A DNA stretch of 6,333 bases from DAOTWP01 sp034435675 (GTDB lineage Bacteria > Chloroflexota > Anaerolineae > Aggregatilineales > Phototrophicaceae), in the NCBI GenBank assembly GCA_034435675.1, contig DAOTWP010000128.1, positions 1 to 6,333 on the forward strand, written 5' to 3'. The stretch's first letter is position 1. Every line of letters starts with the position of its first letter. Shown piece after piece: positions 1-5,980 of this stretch. A program made the translations under genes and the position numbers. The notes beneath the pieces were generated by a model. It had not been told where the DNA came from, ran no database searches, and saw nothing but the letters and a program-made list of their open reading frames with translations.

Positions 1-4
1 AATT

Positions 5-64
5 GGGTTGCTCCCCGCTCCTGGTGCCGAAGGCACGGTCGGGAGCGGGGTTGGGGGTGAGGGC
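5..64 (-). repeat. GC-rich hairpin repeat, probable dispersed intergenic element
   Basis: Arms CCCCGCTCC (13-21) and GGAGCGGGG (42-50) are a perfect 9-base inverted repeat. Nested inside is GTGCC (24-28) with GGCAC (32-36) around a 3-base loop. On the minus strand the element starts CCCTCACCCCCAACCCCGC, a form that resembles dispersed repeats I recall from Chloroflexota genomes; this is memory, not a search. It lies about 65 bases downstream of the hypE stop codon. The hairpin could stop or slow transcription or protect the mRNA 3' end, but no T-run follows on either strand, so it is not a classical intrinsic terminator. Nothing else is recognisable in positions 65-130. Confidence 0.55.
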
Positions 65-130
65 TAGACAAGGGCATCGGGTGTCATGCTCATCTTGTTG
101 GACTACTAGGGGGCATATTACGGTGAATGC

Positions 131-1198
131 TCAGCAGATGCGCGGCAGCAGTTCGCCCGCAGGCAGGTCTACCACGCGGGTACCGCCGATGCCCGTGCGC
201 GCCAGCACAATGCGCGGGTGCGCTTCGACCACCCTGCCGATAATCGCCGCGCTGCGCCCCAGCGGGTGTGCCTGCATTGCCGCCAGCACAGCTTCCGCAT
301 GCTCCGCCGGGAGGATGGCGACCAGCTTGCCCTCGTTTGCCACGTAGAACGGGTCTAAGCCCAGCATTTCGCACGCCGCCTGCACCGCCGGGTTCACCGG
401 CACACGCTGTTCCTCGAACTCAATGCCCACAGCGGAAGCGTCTGCCAGTTCGTTCAGAACAGCAGAAAGCCCGCCGCGTGTGGCATCGCGCAGCACGTGA
501 AGCTCTTTGGTGACCGCCAGCATCGCCGCCACCAGCCCATGCAGCGGGGCGCTGTCGCTGCTGATTTCCGACTCGAAGCCCAGCCCTTCGCGCACGGACA
601 TAATCGTGATGCCATGATCGCCCATCGTGCCGCTGACCAGCACCGCGTCACCGGGGCGCGCCTGGTCGGCGGCGATGTGCACGCCTTCGGGAATCACGCC
701 GATGCCGGTCGTGTTGATATACAGCCCGTCGCCGTGCCCGCGATTGACGACTTTGGTATCCGCCGCGATCACTTTGACATTTGCCGCCGCCGCCGCTGCC
801 CCAAACGCCGTCATCACGCGCCCCAGATCATCCAGCGGCAGTCCTTCTTCCAGAATAAACCCGGCGCTCAGGTACAGCGGGGTTGCGCCGCTCATGGCGA
901 CATCGTTCACTGTGCCGTTGACCGCCAGTTCACCGATAGTGCCGCCGGGGAAAAACAGCGGGCTGACGACAAACGAGTCGGTGCTCACCGCCAGCCGTGG
1001 ACCCCCACCATTCAGGCTGAACACGGTGGAATCGCCAAACTGGTTGAGCAGCTCGTTTTGCAGCAGCGGGGCGAACAAATGCTTGATCAGTTCTGCCATC
1101 ATCTTGCCGCCGCTGCCATGCCCCATCACGACGGTGGGATAGCTGCGCAGCGGCGCCGGGCAGACCCAGCCGGACAGGTTGAGAGGTTCGTCGCTCAT
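131..1198 (-). CDS. hypE: HypE, hydrogenase maturation protein (carbamoyl dehydratase)
   Basis: HypE accepts a carbamoyl group from HypF on its C-terminal cysteine and dehydrates it with ATP to a thiocyanate, giving the CN ligands of the [NiFe] iron centre; it acts in the cytoplasm with the HypC-HypD complex. The 355-residue product has the usual length of the AIR-synthase/PurM-like family. It shows the early WVCPAPL segment (11-17), glycine-rich MGHGSGGK (25-32), an ATP-site region around D74 and VNGTVNDVAMSGA (93-105), DATRGG in the second half, and ends exactly in PRIC, so the acceptor cysteine is C355. The ATG overlaps the hypD stop codon (ATGA, 1195-1198). A clear GAGGAG ribosome site (1207-1212) lies inside hypD, 8 bases upstream. 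This is the last gene of the operon. The family call is secure. Confidence 0.97.
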   Translation of the reverse strand: MSDEPLNLSGWVCPAPLRSYPTVVMGHGSGGKMMAELIKHLFAPLLQNELLNQFGDSTVFSLNGGGPRLAVSTDSFVVSPLFFPGGTIGELAVNGTVNDVAMSGATPLYLSAGFILEEGLPLDDLGRVMTAFGAAAAAANVKVIAADTKVVNRGHGDGLYINTTGIGVIPEGVHIAADQARPGDAVLVSGTMGDHGITIMSVREGLGFESEISSDSAPLHGLVAAMLAVTKELHVLRDATRGGLSAVLNELADASAVGIEFEEQRVPVNPAVQAACEMLGLDPFYVANEGKLVAILPAEHAEAVLAAMQAHPLGRSAAIIGRVVEAHPRIVLARTGIGGTRVVDLPAGELLPRIC

Positions 1199-2313
1199 GA
1201 CTGCTGCTCCTCAGACAGCGCCGCCTGAAAACGCCCGTAACGGTAGTAGGCAGCGCACGCGCCCTCTGACGAAACCATCGTCGCGCCCAGCGGGGACTGT
1301 GGCGAACACTCTTTGCCAAATGCCGGGCATTCGTGCGGTTTCTTCAGTCCTTGCAGAATCTGCCCGCTGATACACAGCGGCGACTCCTCGGTAACGATGG
1401 TGCGCACCGCGGGGAAGCGCCGTTCAGCATCATACGCCTGATACGCCTGGCGCAGGCAGTAGCCGCTCAGCGGGATCATGCCAATGCCGCGCCATTTACG
1501 GTCGCATAATTCAAAAACCTCGTTGACGAGCTTTTGCCCCGGCACGTTGCCCTCGCGGGTGACCGTGCGCGAATAGGCGTTTTCGACCTCGCCGCGCCCT
1601 GTCTCAAGCTGCTTGACCGTCATGAGGATGCCCTTTGCCAGGTCAACCGGCTCGAACCCGGTCACGACCATCGGCACGCGGTATTTCGCGGTGAGCAGTT
1701 CGTATTCCCAGTAGCCCATCACCGCGTTGACATGCCCCGGCGCAAGGAAGCCGTCCACACGCACATCTGCGCTTTCCAGCAGCGCGGCGATGACCGGCGG
1801 CACGGTGACATGCGAGACCAGCACCGAGTAGTTGTTCACGCCCAGCGTTTTCGCCTGGAATACCGACATCGCGTTTGCCGGGGCAGTCGTTTCGAACCCC
1901 ACAGCGAAGAAGACCACTTCTTTATCCGGGTTCGCCTGCGCCAGCTTGAGCGCATCCAGTGGGGAATAGACCATGCGCACATCGCCGCCAGCGGCTTTCA
2001 CGCTGAACAGGTCTTTCTCTGAACCGGGGACGCGCAGCATATCGCCATAGGACGTGAAAATCACGTTGGGCATCCCGGCGATCTTGACGGCTTTGTCCAC
2101 CAGTTCCAGCGGTGTGACACACACCGGGCAGCCCGGTCCGTGAATCAGCTCAATTTCCGGTGGCAGCAGTTGATCCAGCCCACTCTTGAGAATCGAGTGG
2201 GTTTGCCCGCCGCAGACTTCCATGATGTGCCAGCGGCGGGTGACGATGCTGGCAAGTTCGGCGAGCAAGCGCCGGGTGATGTCGGCATCGCGGTATTCAT
2301 CCAGATGTTTCAT
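1195..2313 (-). CDS. hypD: HypD, [4Fe-4S] scaffold for Fe(CN)2CO assembly
   Basis: HypD binds HypC and carries the nascent Fe(CN)2CO group; its [4Fe-4S] cluster and redox-active cysteines support ligand attachment. The 372-residue protein has the normal family length. Conserved cysteines are visible: C34 in EVCGGQTH (32-39), C62 and C65 in GPGCPVC (59-65), and four C-terminal ones (C314, C329, C336, C353), the region known in the family to hold the cluster. GFETTAP, a conserved stretch of the middle domain, is also present. The ATG at 2313 gives the expected N-terminus, with GGAG (2324-2327) 10 bases upstream at the edge of a G run. It follows hypB after 57 bases and overlaps hypE by 4. Nothing appears broken; the Q in CGGQTH, where E. 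coli has H, is to my knowledge a common family variant. Confidence 0.97.
   Translation of the reverse strand: MKHLDEYRDADITRRLLAELASIVTRRWHIMEVCGGQTHSILKSGLDQLLPPEIELIHGPGCPVCVTPLELVDKAVKIAGMPNVIFTSYGDMLRVPGSEKDLFSVKAAGGDVRMVYSPLDALKLAQANPDKEVVFFAVGFETTAPANAMSVFQAKTLGVNNYSVLVSHVTVPPVIAALLESADVRVDGFLAPGHVNAVMGYWEYELLTAKYRVPMVVTGFEPVDLAKGILMTVKQLETGRGEVENAYSRTVTREGNVPGQKLVNEVFELCDRKWRGIGMIPLSGYCLRQAYQAYDAERRFPAVRTIVTEESPLCISGQILQGLKKPHECPAFGKECSPQSPLGATMVSSEGACAAYYRYGRFQAALSEEQQS
1207..1212 (-). promoter_or_regulatory. Ribosome binding site of hypE inside hypD
   Basis: GAGGAG on the minus strand, 8 bases before the hypE ATG. It fixes the start at 1198 and, with the 4-base ATGA overlap, points to translational coupling of hypD and hypE, fitting their action in one complex. 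Confidence 0.75.
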
Positions 2314-2325
2314 AAGATTTCATCT

Positions 2326-2334
2326 CCCCCCCCC
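2326..2334 (-). other. Run of nine G on the coding strand before hypD
   Basis: Nine consecutive C on the plus strand (G9 in the mRNA) lie 12-20 bases before the hypD ATG; their 3' end forms part of the GGAG ribosome site. The tract is outside any reading frame, so length changes would not cause a frameshift. They would leave the distance from GGAG to ATG unchanged and alter only the upstream leader. Confidence 0.6.
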
Positions 2335-2370
2335 ACCGCCTGTCCCTTGTCTGTGCTGCATGACGAGGCT

Positions 2371-3036
2371 TCACGGGCGGTTCTGGCTGACCTGTTCATA
2401 GAGCCAGTCCGTCCACGCGCTGATGCCTTCGCCGGTGACACAGGAAATCGGGAAGGTCTTCACACCAGGGTTGAGCATTTCCACGCCGGCGATGAAGTAG
2501 TCCATATCGAATTTGACGTAAGGCAGCAGATCAATCTTGTTGATGATGACGGCATCCACACCCCGGTACATTGGCGGGTATTTGTAGGGCTTGTCGTCGC
2601 CTTCGGGGATGCTGGCAATCAACACGCTGCGATGCGTGCCGAGTTTGAAGCTGGACGGGCAGATGAGATTGCCCACGTTCTCTACAATGATCAGATCAAC
2701 CTGATCGAGCTTCATTTCGTTAAGCGCGGTGGACAGCATGACCGCGTCGAGGTGGCACGTCCCCCCGGTGTTGATCTGGATCGCCTGCATCCCGGCGGCG
2801 GCAGCGCGGTCCGCGTCAATTGTGGTGGCAATATCGCCATCGACCATGCCCAGCCGCAAACGATCCTTGAGCAGATTCTGGGTGGCGACGATCGTGCTGG
2901 TTTTGCCCGCGCCGGGCGAGGACATGATGTTGACCGCGAACACCCCCGCGTTATCCAGCAGACGCCGGTTCTGGTTGGCAAGCTGGTCGTTGGCGGAGAG
3001 GATTTCTTCAACAACTGATACCTGGATTGTCTTCAT
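2371..3036 (-). CDS. hypB: HypB, nickel-inserting GTPase
   Basis: HypB is a dimeric SIMIBI-class GTPase that, with HypA, delivers Ni(II) to the hydrogenase large subunit after the iron group is in place. With the ATG at 3036 it has 221 residues. The P-loop is SSPGAGKT (39-46), the guanine-specificity motif is NKID (166-169), and EGDDKPYKYPPMY (145-157) is a typical HypB stretch. The G-domain metal-site residues are C94-H95 (in TGGTCHLD) and C126 (in ENVGNLICP). The N-terminus starts directly with MKTIQVSVVEEIL and has neither the CxxCGC high-affinity nickel motif nor a histidine-rich storage segment. An upstream in-frame ATG at 3069 would add 11 residues without a visible ribosome site. The chosen start has only a weak, close GAGAG (3040-3044), but gives the usual short HypB N-terminus. 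Confidence 0.95.
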   Translation of the reverse strand: MKTIQVSVVEEILSANDQLANQNRRLLDNAGVFAVNIMSSPGAGKTSTIVATQNLLKDRLRLGMVDGDIATTIDADRAAAAGMQAIQINTGGTCHLDAVMLSTALNEMKLDQVDLIIVENVGNLICPSSFKLGTHRSVLIASIPEGDDKPYKYPPMYRGVDAVIINKIDLLPYVKFDMDYFIAGVEMLNPGVKTFPISCVTGEGISAWTDWLYEQVSQNRP

Positions 3037-3072
3037 AAGCTCTCGTCCATTGAACTGTGTATCATGCATGCT

Positions 3073-3085
3073 TTAACAAGGTTAA
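3073..3085. repeat. Short inverted repeat TTAAC-AAG-GTTAA upstream of hypB
   Basis: Perfect 5-base arms (3073-3077 and 3081-3085) around a 3-base spacer in the AT-rich part of the hypC-hypB gap. It could be a protein-binding site, but AT-rich palindromes this short occur often by chance. Confidence 0.25.
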
Positions 3086-3096
3086 TTGCCCGGTGG

Positions 3097-3118
3097 ACAA
3101 AGGGAGTAAGCCCCTTGT
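3097..3118. repeat. Imperfect hairpin just after hypC
   Basis: ACAAAGGG (3097-3104) and CCCCTTGT (3111-3118) pair at seven of eight positions around a 6-base loop, directly after the hypC stop codon. No T-run follows on the minus strand, so it is not a good terminator for hypC. It may be an mRNA-processing or stabilising hairpin, or chance. Confidence 0.3.
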
Positions 3119-3433
3119 TCATCGATCTTTTTCATTCCCCGGTGTATTGGTACTCCTGCCGGAACCGGCTTCCAGTGGTTCGATCACATCCAGCCCTAGT
3201 TCGGCATCCAGTTCGCCCATCTGGCGCAGCAGTGCCAGCGTCTGGAAGGCTTCTTCCTCGTCCACTTTGCTGATGGCAAAGCCGACGTGAATCATCGTGT
3301 AATCGCCAATCTGCGGGTCTTCGAGATAGGCAAGGCAGACTTCCTTGACAATGCCGCCAAAATCCACTTTGCCCATCGGCAGCCCGGCAAGTTCATAAAT
3401 CTCAGTAATTTTTCCCGGTATCGCCAGACACAT
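3119..3433 (-). CDS. hypC: HypC, hydrogenase assembly chaperone
   Basis: HypC is a small chaperone that binds HypD, carries the iron group and docks on the hydrogenase large-subunit precursor. The invariant N-terminus MCLAIPG is present; after removal of Met1, Cys2 is the functional residue. Other conserved parts are DFGGIVKEVCLAYL (24-37), GDYTMIHVGFAI (43-54) with H49, and DEEEAFQTLALL (58-69). At 104 residues it is somewhat long: a tail from about residue 75 (rich in D/E/L, then G/S/T/N) goes beyond the family core. The start is fixed by MCLAIPG and by an AAGGAAG ribosome site (3441-3447) 7 bases upstream. It lies between hypA (108-base gap) and hypB (82-base gap). Confidence 0.97.
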   Translation of the reverse strand: MCLAIPGKITEIYELAGLPMGKVDFGGIVKEVCLAYLEDPQIGDYTMIHVGFAISKVDEEEAFQTLALLRQMGELDAELGLDVIEPLEAGSGRSTNTPGNEKDR

Positions 3434-3460
3434 CGTACAGCTTCCTTTCCAGTGTGGTTG

Positions 3461-3489
3461 ATTATCTTACAGGTCACGCAAGGGGTGCA
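3461..3489 (-). promoter_or_regulatory. Weak candidate internal promoter before hypC
   Basis: On the minus strand GATAAT (3461-3466) matches the sigma70 -10 consensus at five of six bases. The hexamer 17 bases upstream, TGCACC (3484-3489), matches the -35 at only three of six. It lies in the 108-base hypA-hypC gap and would give a leader of about 20 bases carrying the strong hypC ribosome site (3441-3447). Suggestive only. Confidence 0.22.
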
Positions 3490-3541
3490 GGATGTTTTGC
3501 CCCTGCGGGAGCAGCCAGCGTTTTCAAACCGGCTTCAGCGC

Positions 3542-3895
3542 TCAGCCGTCATCCATCTCAATATCCAGCGCGTCCAGCCGGAATTCATCGCCCGCTGCCA
3601 CCTGCACACGGGTGCTGCTGCACTGCGGGCAGGCAAGCGTGCCGCGTTCCGGCAGGTAGCTGTGCCCGCACTCAAAACAGACCATGCGCGTTGGGATGCG
3701 TTCAAAGTGCAGCACCGCGCCCTCGGCAATCGTCCCCCGACTGATGATGTCCCAGTAAAACTGCACCGAATCGTCAATGATCGACGATAAATCGCCAATC
3801 ACCAGATACAGGTGACTGATGCGTTTTGCGCCATTCTGGCTGCCATAGCGCAGCGCGATTTCCAGAATGCTTTGGGTAACCGGAAGCTCATGCAT
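3542..3895 (-). CDS. hypA: HypA, nickel metallochaperone
   Basis: HypA binds nickel through its N-terminal Met-His-Glu motif and, with HypB, passes it to the hydrogenase large subunit; a separate zinc site is structural. The product is 117 residues, the standard length. It begins MHELPVTQSIL, with nickel ligand H2 intact. The zinc site consists of C73-x2-C76 and C89-x2-C92 (in CFECG and ACPQCSS). The start at 3895 is dictated by MHE; a longer frame to 3943 would add 16 residues that bury this motif. The first 8 bases overlap the 3' end of lysR (3888-3895), and no convincing ribosome site precedes the ATG, so translation is probably coupled to lysR termination. Confidence 0.96.
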   Translation of the reverse strand: MHELPVTQSILEIALRYGSQNGAKRISHLYLVIGDLSSIIDDSVQFYWDIISRGTIAEGAVLHFERIPTRMVCFECGHSYLPERGTLACPQCSSTRVQVAAGDEFRLDALDIEMDDG

Positions 3896-4838
3896 GGTGT
3901 AAGTCGAGTGCCGCGCCCTGGGTGAGCAGGCGGATATAAGCAATGGTCTGTGGATGTTCCATGAATGCCTGAAATTTCACCCCCACTGGCGTCGAACTGA
4001 GTGTGCTGGAAACGGCAAGGTGAACGTGAGTGCTCAAGCGCACACCGCGAACATCCACAATGCGCAACTGTCCCTGTGCCAGCGCGGGCGCCGCTTCCAG
4101 CAGCGAAATAAAGGACATGCCTACCCCGTGTTCAACGGCGGCAATGATGGCGCTGTGACTGCCGATTTCCAGGCGAATGTCAAAATCGTTCACATCAATA
4201 CCATAGACCTTGAGCGCATCGCCTACCGCATAACGACAGGCGGAGTGATGATCCTGACAGACAAACTGCTGGTTGAGCAGTTCCGCCGGTTCGATTTCTC
4301 GTTCGAGCGTGAACGACGCCATTGTCGGCGCGACCAGCACGATCCGGTCATCGAAGAACGGCATGCAGGCAACCTGTTCGCAGCGGTTGACCACGTTCAG
4401 CACCCCGAAGTCGTAAATCCCACTGATCAGCTTGTCCAGCAGTTCTTCGCGGCTGACCAGCGGCAGCGCAACCCGCACATTCGGGTAGAGCTTTTGAAAG
4501 CGGGACAGCAAATGCACCAGCACACGGTTCGCCGACGGCACACTGGTGCCGATGGTCAGGTTGCCCATGACTAAGCCGTTCGCCCCGCGCAGTGTTTTTT
4601 CGGTTTTGATCGTCAGTTCAATGATCTGTCGGGCGAGCGGCACCAGCGCCTGCCCGGCTTTGGAAAGTTGAATCGAACGCCCCTGCCGTTCAAAAAGCTG
4701 AACCTGTAAATAGTCTTCCAGCGTTTTGATCTGCATGCTGACGGCAGGCTGGGTCATATTCAGCGCGCGCGCGGCAGCCGTAAAACTGCCCGTCTTGGAC
4801 GCTTCATAAAACACCTGCAGGGCGTGGATGTCCAGCAT
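3888..4838 (-). CDS. LysR-family transcriptional regulator
   Basis: This is a 316-residue LysR-type regulator of normal length. The N-terminal winged helix-turn-helix (about 1-60) contains GSFTAAARALNMTQPAVSMQ (17-36) and ERQGRSIQLSKAG (50-62). A linker helix (about 65-88) leads to the two-lobed effector-binding domain (about 90-300), starting GNLTIGTS. Four cysteines and two histidines cluster in that domain: C153, C158, C194, H197, H198 and C201, the last four as CQDHHSAC. That segment occupies the place where many family members have an effector-loop SGTR-like motif. Position inside the operon suggests it controls the hydrogenase genes or lplA, but the ligand is unknown. The start at 4838 fits the usual LysR N-terminus; only a weak ribosome site is visible. 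It follows lplA after 21 bases and overlaps hypA by 8. It is co-transcribed rather than divergent, unusual for this family. Confidence 0.92.
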   Translation of the reverse strand: MLDIHALQVFYEASKTGSFTAAARALNMTQPAVSMQIKTLEDYLQVQLFERQGRSIQLSKAGQALVPLARQIIELTIKTEKTLRGANGLVMGNLTIGTSVPSANRVLVHLLSRFQKLYPNVRVALPLVSREELLDKLISGIYDFGVLNVVNRCEQVACMPFFDDRIVLVAPTMASFTLEREIEPAELLNQQFVCQDHHSACRYAVGDALKVYGIDVNDFDIRLEIGSHSAIIAAVEHGVGMSFISLLEAAPALAQGQLRIVDVRGVRLSTHVHLAVSSTLSSTPVGVKFQAFMEHPQTIAYIRLLTQGAALDLHHA

Positions 4839-4859
4839 GGCTGCGCTCGTTAACTCTCG

Positions 4860-5912
4860 TTATTGCAACAGTGCCACCGCAATATCGGTGGGCGTTACTC
4901 CCGGCAGTTCAATCTGCTGATTCTCGAAGAAGCGCGTCAGCTCCGCCTCTACAGCGGCAGAGTCGGCTGCGACGCCTTCCAGCGCGGCTTCCAGATTGGG
5001 CAGGCTAGACGCCGGGAACACAAAAAAGTCACCCGAAAGGTGCACGTTCGTCAATCGTCCATCGCGCTCAATCGCTGTCGCGCGAATCAAGCCGCCGGGC
5101 GATTTATAGGCGCGTTCAATCACGCGCACGCCTTCGGCAATGCGCACCGAGCGCGGGTCAGTCTTGCGGCGGTCATTGGCGGTCAGCCAGCCGGGATCGC
5201 TGAACTGTTCGCGCCACAGGCGTTCTGCTTCGGCGCGCAGTTCGCTATCGACTTCGCGCGGGGTGAACTCGCCCAGCAGCGGCTCGTAGCGCTCCACCAA
5301 CCGCGCCGACAACTGCTCCAGGCTGGGCGCGGCGTCACCGAGTTCGCGGTTGAGTGTGGTCAGCGCGTCGGACAGCGACTTCTTCACCTTGTCGCGGAAC
5401 TTCTCATCTGGCACGCGCAGACTCTGCGCCATCATCTCGTAGTTGAAGTCCATCAGGAAATTGCCGACCAGGATCATCATGCCGTTGATTTCCGCCGCCC
5501 CGTTGCCGGAGATTTTGCGGTGATCCACAATGATGTCATTCACAGGCTTAAAAACGGCGTCAACGCCAAAATCCTTGAACGTCTCGACGACGGGAGCGAG
5601 GAATTTGCGGTAGAACGCATCTTTCGACGCCGGGACATCCGGGCGATCCGCGCGGAGGATTAACTGGTAAAACAACTGCCCACGATCCAGATAAACCGCG
5701 CCGCCGCCCACTTCACGGCGGAACAACGGGATATTGTGCTGTTTGAGGTATTCGGCTTCGACTTCCTGCGCGGCGGTCTGGTGGAAACCCAGGCAAACAT
5801 AAGGTTCGCCCGGCTGGAGCAGGAACAGCCCTTCACGCCCCAGATACGCCAGCGCATGGTACAGGAGCTGACTATCAAGCCACGGCACCGTACCGAGATT
5901 ATAGAGATCCAT
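4860..5912 (-). CDS. Lipoate-protein ligase A family protein
   Basis: LplA enzymes activate lipoate (or octanoate) with ATP and attach it to a lysine of lipoyl domains, in the cytoplasm. This 350-residue product has the catalytic BPL/LplA/LipB fold (about 1-210). Visible motifs are RREVGGGAVYLDRGQLFYQL (65-84), matching the RRxxGGGxVxHDxGxLxY family signature, and HRKISGNG (131-138) with the expected catalytic lysine K133. A C-terminal region (about 220-350, with ERAYKSPGGLIRA) looks like the LplA accessory domain, making it a two-domain enzyme of bacterial size. Deviations: L75 replaces the histidine of VxHD, and GAAE follows SGN where the family usually has AQ. The target may therefore differ from classical lipoyl domains, none of which is encoded here. 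The ATG at 5912 has GAGGA 5 bases upstream; an in-frame TTG at 5924 would place that site inside the gene. Confidence 0.88.
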   Translation of the reverse strand: MDLYNLGTVPWLDSQLLYHALAYLGREGLFLLQPGEPYVCLGFHQTAAQEVEAEYLKQHNIPLFRREVGGGAVYLDRGQLFYQLILRADRPDVPASKDAFYRKFLAPVVETFKDFGVDAVFKPVNDIIVDHRKISGNGAAEINGMMILVGNFLMDFNYEMMAQSLRVPDEKFRDKVKKSLSDALTTLNRELGDAAPSLEQLSARLVERYEPLLGEFTPREVDSELRAEAERLWREQFSDPGWLTANDRRKTDPRSVRIAEGVRVIERAYKSPGGLIRATAIERDGRLTNVHLSGDFFVFPASSLPNLEAALEGVAADSAAVEAELTRFFENQQIELPGVTPTDIAVALLQ

Positions 5913-5917
5913 GATCG

Positions 5918-5922
5918 TCCTC
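5918..5922 (-). promoter_or_regulatory. Ribosome binding site deciding the lplA start
   Basis: GAGGA on the minus strand, 5 bases before the ATG at 5912. It favours that ATG over the TTG at 5924, which has no ribosome site of its own. Confidence 0.7.
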
Positions 5923-5951
5923 AAAGTTAAAACCGGTCAAAATTAACTAAA

Positions 5952-5980
5952 ATTGTAACGCTGACAGCGGAGTCTGTCTG
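5952..5980 (-). promoter_or_regulatory. Candidate sigma70 promoter for lplA-lysR-hypACBDE
   Basis: On the minus strand CAGACA (5975-5980; four of six match the -35) and TACAAT (5952-5957; five of six match the -10) are separated by 17 bases. Transcription would start near 5945, in an AT-rich stretch, giving a leader of about 33 bases before the lplA ATG. A GACAG/CTGTC inverted repeat (5963-5967, 5974-5978) lies partly within the spacer. If real, it separates the lplA-lysR-hyp genes from the upstream protease gene or adds to read-through from it. Confidence 0.4.

Noticed and set aside
13..50. Rho-independent terminator for the hyp operon
   Set aside because: The stem is strong, but neither flank has a T-run in the needed direction; kept only as a hairpin repeat.
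497..1228. Plus-strand open frame opposite hypE
   Set aside because: Antisense shadow with the R/H/Q-rich composition expected of the complement of a GC-rich gene.
2140..3018. Long plus-strand open frame opposite hypB and the start of hypD
   Set aside because: It is antisense to two certain genes, runs across both and their gap, and its protein matches no family I recognise; such frames are common opposite GC-rich genes.
3037..3069. 11-residue N-terminal extension of HypB from the ATG at 3069
   Set aside because: No ribosome site upstream and the extra residues resemble no HypB N-terminus; not fully excluded.
3896..3943. 16-residue N-terminal extension of HypA
   Set aside because: It would bury the essential N-terminal MHE nickel motif; homologues start at MHE.
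3954..4574. Plus-strand open frame opposite lysR
   Set aside because: Antisense shadow of a clear LysR gene, without ribosome site or recognisable domain.
4863..5663. Long plus-strand open frame opposite lplA
   Set aside because: Antisense shadow of a recognised enzyme; the product is rich in R, Q, H and A with no family motif.
5913..5924. TTG start at 5924 for lplA
   Set aside because: It would place the good GAGGA ribosome site inside the coding region; the ATG at 5912 is correctly spaced from it.
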